Part shown: positions 6,009 to 11,679 of the stretch, one piece after another | How the letters are laid out: each line of letters opens with the position of its first letter | How positions within the stretch are numbered: position 1 is the first letter of the stretch | NCBI GenBank assembly: GCA_023129265.1 | Contig: JAGMCJ010000012.1 | Span: 1-18,054, forward strand | Source: Thermoplasmata archaeon | Lineage (GTDB): Archaea; Thermoplasmatota; Thermoplasmata; RBG-16-68-12; JAGMCJ01 | DNA: 18,054 nucleotides | Direction of reading: 5' to 3' | Notes under the pieces: model-generated | Seen by the model: only the letters and a program-made list of their open reading frames with translations | Database searches by the model: none | Told to the model about the DNA's origin: nothing | Made by a program: the position numbers and the translations under genes

Positions 6009-6149
6009 ATGGGCTCAAAAGGGTTTGGAGGAAGAAGTGGGCAAGTCCTCAGGACCGCTATTGCATTGGTTTTTGCGCTTGTCGTTGGGATGGGTGCACT
6101 CACCACTGGTCTGGCGAACGAGCCGCCGCCTTCGCGGGCGGGTTCCTGA
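6009..6149 (+). pseudogene. N-terminal membrane segment, out of frame with the regulator
   Basis: From ATG 6009 the frame gives 46 residues: a Gly/Arg-rich start, a clear hydrophobic helix (LRTAIALVFALVVGMGALTTGLA), then NEPPP and a stop at 6147-6149. It has the promoter and SD expected for the gene at 6158. The next frame is open across the same region and would continue as AAAFAGGFLNTEVGKFGLFKF without a break. Losing one base (or gaining two) between about 6116 and 6145 would explain the split. That interval is a GC-rich hairpin, where sequencing error is likely. A real mutation, or a separate small membrane peptide, is also possible. Confidence 0.5.
6116..6145 (+). other. GC-rich hairpin at the frame break
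   Basis: GAAC at 6116 pairs with GTTC at 6142-6145. Inside it CCGCC-GC pairs with GC-GGCGG, with a small bulge and a short loop. The stem coincides with the point where the reading frame of the winged-helix gene changes. Confidence 0.5.
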
Positions 6150-6157
6150 ACACCGAG

Positions 6158-6649
6158 GTGGGCAAGTTCGGCCTCTTCAAGTTCCTGCTGATTCCCCTCT
6201 ACGTCAAGCTCAAGCGCAAGGACATCTTGGACCACTTCCTGCGCGGTCAAATCTACGGTTACATCAAGGTGCATCCTGGAGAGCACTACACCGCAATGAA
6301 CCGGAACCTCCAGCTGAACAACGGGACGCTGACCTACCACCTGGACGTTCTTGAGCGGGAGGGTCTGATCGTGTCCAAGCCGAAGGGGAGCAGGAAGATC
6401 TTCTATCCAGTTGGGATGAAGATACCGGACAATGGCCTGCACGCGATCCAGGAGGACATACTCGAGCGGGTGAACGAATCCCCGGGGATGTCGATAAGCG
6501 ACCTGGCGAGGCTGATGGGGATAAGCAGGCAACTGGCTAACTATCACGTCAAGAAGTTGGTCGAGGGCGGACAGATAGATATCGAGAGGAAGGGTGTGCG
6601 CGCACGGTGCTTCCCGTCGAACGGGCAGCCGCCTAAATCCGCTTTCTGA
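6158..6649 (+). CDS. Tandem winged-helix transcriptional regulator, membrane-linked
   Basis: From GTG 6158 the intact frame encodes 163 residues. A short hydrophobic helix (LFKFLLIPLYVKL) and a basic stretch are followed by two winged-helix domains. The first, near residues 26-88, contains IYGYIKVHPGEHYTAMNRNLQLNNGTLTYHLDVLEREGLI. The second, near 95-155, contains MSISDLARLMGISRQLANYHVKKLVEGGQI. Two-HTH archaeal regulators of this type (COG3398-like) often carry an N-terminal membrane segment. Here that segment is encoded upstream in another frame (6009-6149), so the full protein may start at 6009, and 6158 is only the first start codon I can use without a shift. There is no SD before 6158. 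The 3' end overlaps the convergent DUF5788-like gene by 17 bp. Confidence 0.8.
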   Translation: MGKFGLFKFLLIPLYVKLKRKDILDHFLRGQIYGYIKVHPGEHYTAMNRNLQLNNGTLTYHLDVLEREGLIVSKPKGSRKIFYPVGMKIPDNGLHAIQEDILERVNESPGMSISDLARLMGISRQLANYHVKKLVEGGQIDIERKGVRARCFPSNGQPPKSAF

Positions 6650-7103
6650 GCCCTTTCGTGTACTTCAGCCACCTCTTCTCGTCCTTGGTCTTCCTCATCA
6701 ACGTTTCCTTCTCGATGTCCCGCTCAGGACCCTCCTCCAGGGAGCGGAGCTCGTCAATCGCCCTGAGAATCCCCAGGAGCCTATGGGAGATCTCCTCGGC
6801 CTCTTCCTTCGTTATGTCAGGCAGGTCGAGCAGGTGCTCGAAGAACTTCTCCCGCCTATGGAGATCCCTTGTCAGAGCCTTGATGTCCTCGCGCTCTTCA
6901 TCGCTCAGTTCCCGCTTGTGAATGAAATCGTGAACTAGGTCCCGCAGGGGTATCCTTCTCCCGGCTATCTCGACCTCGTCGGGAATCGTCTCCCCCACCC
7001 AGAAGACCAGCGAGCGAATCCTGACCATGACCTTTTCCCGCTCTTCCCTAGTCAAAAGCTCCTCCGGCCTGTGCTTGTGCTTCTCATGGCCGATGTAGGA
7101 CAT
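6633..7103 (-). CDS. DUF5788-like archaeal protein
   Basis: This 156-residue, highly charged, mostly helical protein is rich in Glu, Arg and Lys. The central block VRIRSLVFWVGETIPDEVEIAGRRIPLRDLVHDFI resembles what I recall of the archaeal DUF5788 family, whose function is unknown. Helices after it (LSDEEREDIKALTRDLHRREKFFEHLL and KEEAEEISHRLLGILRAIDELRSL) could form coiled coils. There is no membrane segment. The open frame extends into the permease coding end, but ATG 7103 is preferred. A TATA-like ATATCC at 7124-7129 puts transcription start almost at this ATG, suggesting a leaderless mRNA. It lies 62 bp after the permease stop, so readthrough from that operon is also possible. Confidence 0.7.
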   Translation of the reverse strand: MSYIGHEKHKHRPEELLTREEREKVMVRIRSLVFWVGETIPDEVEIAGRRIPLRDLVHDFIHKRELSDEEREDIKALTRDLHRREKFFEHLLDLPDITKEEAEEISHRLLGILRAIDELRSLEEGPERDIEKETLMRKTKDEKRWLKYTKGLRKRI

Positions 7104-7165
7104 CGCTTTCAAACCCGCTTGCGGATATGGGTCATCGTCGATGCTTTGCGGACAAACTGCATCGA

Positions 7166-10126
7166 CTACCCCATATACCTCAGCGCGTCGGCTGGTGAAG
7201 TTCTCGACGCCTTTATCGATGGTACAATCGTGCAGGCCAACGATGCAACATAGGTTATCAGAGTGATAGTGAGTATGTGCATCCATGGTATGCTGAAACT
7301 GACATCTTCCTCGGCCATCATCGAAGCGAAGATCTCATAAGCAACTGTCAGCCCGATAGCGGTTCCTATGATGATGCCGAGAGTGGTAATGAACAGTATC
7401 TCGGTCACAAAGGATTTGAGTATCATCCCCCGCCTGAAACCGATAGCTCTCATCACCCCGATCTCCTGCCTCCTCTCAACAACACTCCTGATTGTGATGA
7501 CGCCCAGACCGGCAATCCCCACGATCAGGCCCAACCCAAGGAATATCTCGAATATCAGGAAGAAGGAATTGAGCATTTCCATCATTGACTCGATATCTTC
7601 CTTGAGATACCTTGTATCCATTCCGATGGCCCTGAAGTCCCTCTCGAGATTCAGTGTGACTGTCTTCGCATCAGCTCCGTCCTTCACACTGAAAATGAAC
7701 ACGCTGTTTCCGTAGACGGTGAATGAATCAGAGAAGTAGGCTTGGGCGTTCTCCTTCGTCATGAATATCCCATTCAACAGCATCTGATCAAGGATGCCCA
7801 CTATCTGGAAGTCCTTCGTGCCGTTGACCGTCTCAATGGTCAAGTGGTCTCCCACCGTGATCCCGTTCCCGCCCTGCATGCCTGATCCACCGGCAAATGT
7901 GATGCTCAGGTCAACGATCACGTTCGTGTGATTATCCTGGATGGCATCCCAAGCTTCGTGAGGGTCGGTGTAACCTTCGAGCATCTCTGCGAACACGTAT
8001 TGATTGTTTTGGATGAATTGATCATCGACTCCAAGAACCCTGCCGAGACCAAAGCCCATCGGGCCACCCCCCATACCGCCTAACGGCACACCATCTATCG
8101 TCACATTCGGGTACGTAGCGACTATCTGTTCGAATGTTCGAACATCGTTGGCCAGAGTGGGCGACTCAATTCTCACTGGATTGCCTTCAGCGTCTATCAC
8201 TGTCACGTTGTTCAGGTCGGAAACCGGTATCGTGCTCGTTCCGATAATCTCGTATCCGCCACCTTGTTTGACGAGCTCGCTGGAAACGCTCAGACTGAAC
8301 ATATTGGAGAACACAGACAACAATACGATGGTGTAGATCACCAAGGCAAACATCGATACCGTCATTCCAGTTCTGAATCTCTTGTTGAGTGGATGAGAGA
8401 CGGCGGTTTTGACTATGGGTCTCATCGAACGGATTCTTCCCAGGCTTCCACTGACCCCTCGGACCAGCAGGGAGGAGTTGAATATGACTATCATGACTGC
8501 AGCGATGACTAGGAGCACACCGCTCACGATGAAGAGGTATGCCATCTCTTCCATCTCACCTTCGAAGAACGTTGTAACGGAGTGGAGTATGTATGCGATG
8601 ATAGCGATTCCGGAGATTGTGAAGGCCATCGAAGCACTCGCAAAACGCCTAAGCACAAAGGCGAATCCCATGAGGGCCAGACAAGGCGCAACAAGCCTGA
8701 TGATCAGATTCTCGTATCCAAGAAAGAATGCGACAAGCCCCAGCGCCAGAGTGACTCCCCCCAGAATCGTTGTCTTTCTCGTGGCCCTCTCAAGGACAGG
8801 TTCCTCAATGTCCCTGATTGCTCGAACGATGTTAATGTTCGTTATTCGCGCTGAGGCTACTAGGATTGTCAAGAAGGCGATTATTGTCCCGAGGCAGAAA
8901 GCGTCGATGAGACTGCTGATTTCAAAGCGGAATGGTATGCCTCCGAACTCGCCGATGGCGAACACACTATTCAATCCGAATATCAGGGTCGCGGCCAGTA
9001 ACAGGCCAGCTAGAGTTCCCAGCAGAGCGGCCACCAACGCGTAGCTCGAACCCTCAAAGAGGAACATCTGCATCAGATGCGACTTTCTCATGCCGAGAGC
9101 TCTCGCCATCCCCAGTTCTGATTTTCTCTCCTCGGCGAGCATGGTGAATATGTTTATGATCAGTATCACACCGGCAATGATGCTGAATGAACCGAAGATC
9201 ATCAGGAATATCGAGAACATCTCGCCAGTTTCCTCCGCTTGTTCAAGAGCGTCCTTTTTCACTGCATCTACACTCAGCTCACTTGATCCTTGGTCCGGTG
9301 AAGAGTCCAGAGCGTCCTGGACCGCAGCAACCAACTCATCACTGTTTCCCACACCAGCCTCAACATCGCCCGGGGCGGAGATTCGAATCAGATTGATCCT
9401 TCCAGATACGTTGAACATTTGCTGGGCGACATCCAGCCTCACGAAGATGTTCGCCTGCAAACCATACTGTCCCTTTCCCTCATCCTTGACGACGTACTTC
9501 GTTTCAAACCGTTTCTGGAGGACTTCTCCACCTTGAAGCGTCAGCGGTCTGTAGCTTATCCTCAGCATATCGCCCTGTTCGGCGTTCAGAACGTCTGCTG
9601 CCCTCCCGTTCAGAATGACCTCGTCCGTTCCGAGGTCGTACGCGTAGATCTCGCTGCCGTTCGCTTCTGTGAATTGTCCGAAATCGCGATCGAGACTTGG
9701 ATCGAAGCCCACAAAGGTCATGACGGGTTCGAACTGTCCGCTGTCGTCATCCTCGACCGACACAACGGTCAGGATTGTTGGGGATATCCCGTCACTGTGT
9801 TCTTCGACTCCGGTATCGTTTCTCAGCTCCCAAAAGAATGACTCATTGAAAAAGTCCATTCTGTCGGTTGAGACCGTTACGTCTACAAGTCCCAGACCGT
9901 CATAGGTGCTCTTGACAATGAAATGGTCGATAGAGTCACCGGTCACCAGAGCACCTGAGATAATCGATGTTCCAATCAACAAGCCTGCTACGACCAATAT
10001 CGAGTGTGTCCTGTGCCTGATGAAATTCCGCACACCCATTTTGAACAGTACCCGCCTTCGAATGGCTAGAACACCGATCACGATGAGAATCACGGCAAAA
10101 AGGGAGACCAGAATCGGATTTGGCAT
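7166..10126 (-). CDS. MacB/FtsX-type ABC transporter permease, double-domain
   Basis: The 986-residue product is a fused two-copy MacB/FtsX permease. A signal-anchor helix lies near residues 4-22 and the first core helix after RNFIRHRTHSILVVAGLL. A large external domain (about 70-300) follows, then FtsX block 1 (about 305-430) containing EERKSELGMARALGMRKSHL. About five more helices (450-600) lead to a second external domain (about 620-850) and FtsX block 2 (about 850-980) with VERRQEIGVMRAIGFRRGMIL. The two matching 'E.G..RA.G.R' coupling motifs identify both halves. ATG 10126 is chosen because GGTGAT sits six bases upstream; ATG 10132 and GTG 10144 are alternatives. The partner ATPase is immediately upstream. 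Such systems often act on lipoproteins or peptides; the substrate here is unknown. Confidence 0.9.
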   Translation of the reverse strand: MPNPILVSLFAVILIVIGVLAIRRRVLFKMGVRNFIRHRTHSILVVAGLLIGTSIISGALVTGDSIDHFIVKSTYDGLGLVDVTVSTDRMDFFNESFFWELRNDTGVEEHSDGISPTILTVVSVEDDDSGQFEPVMTFVGFDPSLDRDFGQFTEANGSEIYAYDLGTDEVILNGRAADVLNAEQGDMLRISYRPLTLQGGEVLQKRFETKYVVKDEGKGQYGLQANIFVRLDVAQQMFNVSGRINLIRISAPGDVEAGVGNSDELVAAVQDALDSSPDQGSSELSVDAVKKDALEQAEETGEMFSIFLMIFGSFSIIAGVILIINIFTMLAEERKSELGMARALGMRKSHLMQMFLFEGSSYALVAALLGTLAGLLLAATLIFGLNSVFAIGEFGGIPFRFEISSLIDAFCLGTIIAFLTILVASARITNINIVRAIRDIEEPVLERATRKTTILGGVTLALGLVAFFLGYENLIIRLVAPCLALMGFAFVLRRFASASMAFTISGIAIIAYILHSVTTFFEGEMEEMAYLFIVSGVLLVIAAVMIVIFNSSLLVRGVSGSLGRIRSMRPIVKTAVSHPLNKRFRTGMTVSMFALVIYTIVLLSVFSNMFSLSVSSELVKQGGGYEIIGTSTIPVSDLNNVTVIDAEGNPVRIESPTLANDVRTFEQIVATYPNVTIDGVPLGGMGGGPMGFGLGRVLGVDDQFIQNNQYVFAEMLEGYTDPHEAWDAIQDNHTNVIVDLSITFAGGSGMQGGNGITVGDHLTIETVNGTKDFQIVGILDQMLLNGIFMTKENAQAYFSDSFTVYGNSVFIFSVKDGADAKTVTLNLERDFRAIGMDTRYLKEDIESMMEMLNSFFLIFEIFLGLGLIVGIAGLGVITIRSVVERRQEIGVMRAIGFRRGMILKSFVTEILFITTLGIIIGTAIGLTVAYEIFASMMAEEDVSFSIPWMHILTITLITYVASLACTIVPSIKASRTSPADALRYMG

Positions 10127-10161
10127 TGTCATATCACCACGCACCTATCCTAACCCGTCAT

Positions 10162-10860
10162 CTACCGGAGGGGGACGTATTCCTTCTCGAAAACGCCATC
10201 TCTCATCTTGAACACTCTATCCGCCATCTCTCCAACAGCAGGATCGTGCGAGACGATCACGAAGGTCTGTTTGTTCTCCTTGTTCATTCTGCAGAGCAAC
10301 TCCATAATCTGCCCCGAGGTCTCGGCATCCAGATTGCCCGTGGGCTCGTCGGCCCATACGATAGCGGGATTGTTTACCAAAGAGCGAGCAATCGTGACCC
10401 TCTGCTGCTCGCCTCCAGACAGTTCTGCGGGCTTCTGGTTCTTGCGCTTTTCTAACCCGACCACCTCAAGGATGCCTATTGCCTTTTCTCTCGCCATCTT
10501 GGGATTGACTCCGGAGACGAGCAAGGGCAACTCGACGTTCTCGACCGCTGTCAGAACTGGTAGTAGGTTGTAGGCTTGGAAAATGAACCCCATTCTTCCT
10601 GCCCTATGGTCAGTCTTTTCATTGTCTGACATTTCTCTTAGCGACTTTCCCTCAATCTTCACATCGCCCTCGGTCATGTCGTCTATCCCTGAAAAGCAGT
10701 TCAGGAGTGTGGTCTTACCACAGCCAGAAGGTCCCATGATTGAAACCATCTCTCCCCGCTTCACGCTGAGATCGACACCTCGCAATGCCTGTACTTTGAT
10801 TCTCCCCGTGTCGTATGTCTTGTGCACGTTCTTGCCCTCGATTATCACATCGGTCTTCAT
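10162..10860 (-). CDS. MacB/LolD-type ABC transporter ATP-binding protein
   Basis: This 232-residue ATPase shows Walker A GPSGCGKTT, Q-loop FIFQAYNLLPVLTAVENVELPL, signature LSGGEQQR, Walker B VWADEPTGNLD and H-loop VSHD. The Q-loop and DEPTGNLD wording are characteristic of the LolD/MacB group, which pairs with FtsX-type permeases. AGGTGA lies four bases before ATG 10860. The permease starts 36 bp after its stop, so the two should form one exporter or mechanotransmission complex. An AbrB-type gene 49 bp upstream probably shares the transcript. All catalytic residues look intact. Confidence 0.93.
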   Translation of the reverse strand: MKTDVIIEGKNVHKTYDTGRIKVQALRGVDLSVKRGEMVSIMGPSGCGKTTLLNCFSGIDDMTEGDVKIEGKSLREMSDNEKTDHRAGRMGFIFQAYNLLPVLTAVENVELPLLVSGVNPKMAREKAIGILEVVGLEKRKNQKPAELSGGEQQRVTIARSLVNNPAIVWADEPTGNLDAETSGQIMELLCRMNKENKQTFVIVSHDPAVGEMADRVFKMRDGVFEKEYVPLR

Positions 10861-10909
10861 TGTCTCACCTGTCGTTTTCTCTGCACCTCAAGAACGCTGA
10901 GGTCCCAGA

Positions 10910-11158
10910 CTATTCGTCCTCCCCCATTGAATCTTCTTGCAGAATCTCCCTGATTTCATCACCAAATCGGTCCAGCATCTTGCCCAGAACATCTGCTTTT
11001 ACGATGAATATACCCCAGATGTCCGTTTTCTCTCCACCGAGGACGAGGAGTTTGTCTCCGGGATTGATTCCGAACTTCTCTCTCAGTTTGGCGGGTAGTA
11101 CGATTTGACCTCTCTGGCCGACAGTTGTGCTGCCATAGAATCCTGGTTTTCCAATCAT
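10910..11158 (-). CDS. AbrB/SpoVT-type DNA-binding protein
   Basis: This 82-residue protein has a swapped-hairpin AbrB domain. GSTTVGQRGQIVLPAKLREKFGINPGDKLLVLGG is diagnostic, especially the 'GQ.vLPa.lR..fgi..GD.l.v' pattern. The remainder (GIFIVKADVLGKMLDRFGDEIREIL) forms a second strand and a helix, and the tail is acidic. Members bind DNA as dimers and regulate transcription or act as antitoxins. GTGAGG just before ATG 11158 is the SD. It is first in line before the MacB-type ATPase and permease, so it likely regulates that transporter and itself. No PIN or other toxin gene is adjacent. Confidence 0.88.
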   Translation of the reverse strand: MIGKPGFYGSTTVGQRGQIVLPAKLREKFGINPGDKLLVLGGEKTDIWGIFIVKADVLGKMLDRFGDEIREILQEDSMGEDE

Positions 11159-11188
11159 AGCCTCACTTCTTCAGGGCATAGGGAGTCG

Positions 11189-11196
11189 TATATATG
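11189..11196 (-). promoter_or_regulatory. TATA box of the AbrB-ABC operon
   Basis: On the minus strand CATATATA (11189-11196) predicts transcription start near 11166. The very short leader carries GTGAGG ahead of ATG 11158. The palindrome at 11221-11233 lies upstream of it. Confidence 0.5.
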
Positions 11197-11220
11197 TGTC
11201 TTATCATTCAAATCATACCT

Positions 11221-11233
11221 GTCATTCAATGAC
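11221..11233. promoter_or_regulatory. Perfect palindrome, possible operator
   Basis: GTCATT-C-AATGAC is a perfect inverted repeat centred about 35 bp upstream of the AbrB-operon TATA box. TCATTCAA recurs at 11204-11211, 18 bp away from its copy at 11222-11229. Position and spacing would suit an upstream regulator, perhaps AbrB itself. This is inference only. Confidence 0.3.
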
Positions 11234-11625
11234 GGGATCTATCCGCCGTCCTTCCGTTGAAGGGCGACACACCAACATCATAGCAAGGTTTCCGCAACAA
11301 GGATTGTACGGCCGCCAGCAGAGTCAGGTTGCTTGTGACCAACGTTGCAGTCCAAGAAGGAGCTTTCATAACCGCACGAAGTACGCTAGCCCTTGCTTCC
11401 CGGGAGCAATCCCTTGAGCGGCGATGACCCGGGCCGCTCGGAAGCGACTTCACTCTGGCTAGGTCCACCGCTCCTCTTCGGCCTTCGTCACGTCCCCGGG
11501 CAAGTCCTCGGTGCATACTTTCACAACCATGCCCCCGACTCTCTCGGTTGACCAAGGAAGGCAGGATTGGAGCGGACCATGGACGCCCCAGCCGTTGGGC
11601 CTATACACAAAGGTCTGCACCAATA
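11234..11625. other. Intergenic region with hairpins, no clear gene
   Basis: About 390 bp between the AbrB promoter and the binding-protein promoter carry no convincing gene. The minus strand is open at 11226-11555, but the translation is low in recognisable protein character. A stretch at 11463-11531 (minus) reads as 23 plausible residues (CTEDLPGDVTKAEEERW) and could be a remnant or small peptide. Several inverted repeats are present: an 8-bp stem with a CGTT loop (11247-11266) and the nested set at 11386-11462. Confidence 0.4.
11386..11462. ncRNA. Candidate structured RNA with three nested stems
   Basis: An outer stem CTAGCC (11386-11391) with GGCTAG (11457-11462) encloses two hairpins. 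TTGCT/AGCAA spans 11393-11409 with a 7-nt loop, and GAGCGGC/GCCGCTC spans 11416-11439 with a 10-nt loop. Together they make a compact three-way-junction shape of 77 nt. The strand is undetermined because all stems are symmetric. It lacks T-loop and D-loop signatures, so it is not a tRNA. No clear promoter or terminator frames it. Confidence 0.3.
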
Positions 11626-11627
11626 AC

Positions 11628-11674
11628 CTTATTTCAGACCACATCCTACGAAGTACTGAGGGCTGTGTGAGGGA
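11628..11674 (+). promoter_or_regulatory. Promoter and SD of the binding-protein gene
   Basis: CTTATTTC (11628-11635) is TATA-like and predicts a start near 11657. GAGGGA, about six bases before ATG 11680, is the SD. Confidence 0.4.
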
Positions 11675-11679
11675 ACGAT

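Noticed and set aside
6116..6145. Transcription terminator
   Set aside because: The hairpin is strong but no T-run follows, and it lies within the apparent coding path of the regulator.
7104..7286. N-terminal extension of the DUF5788-like protein
   Set aside because: The extra residues overlap the permease coding end and look unlike the family; the TATA-like element fits ATG 7103.
11386..11462. Additional tRNA gene
   Set aside because: The length and stems recall a cloverleaf, but there is no TTCAA T-loop, D-loop GG or 7-bp acceptor.
11226..11555. 109-residue minus-strand frame in the intergenic gap
   Set aside because: It is Arg/Ser-rich without recognisable domains, has no convincing SD or promoter, and overlaps the operator palindrome and the hairpins.
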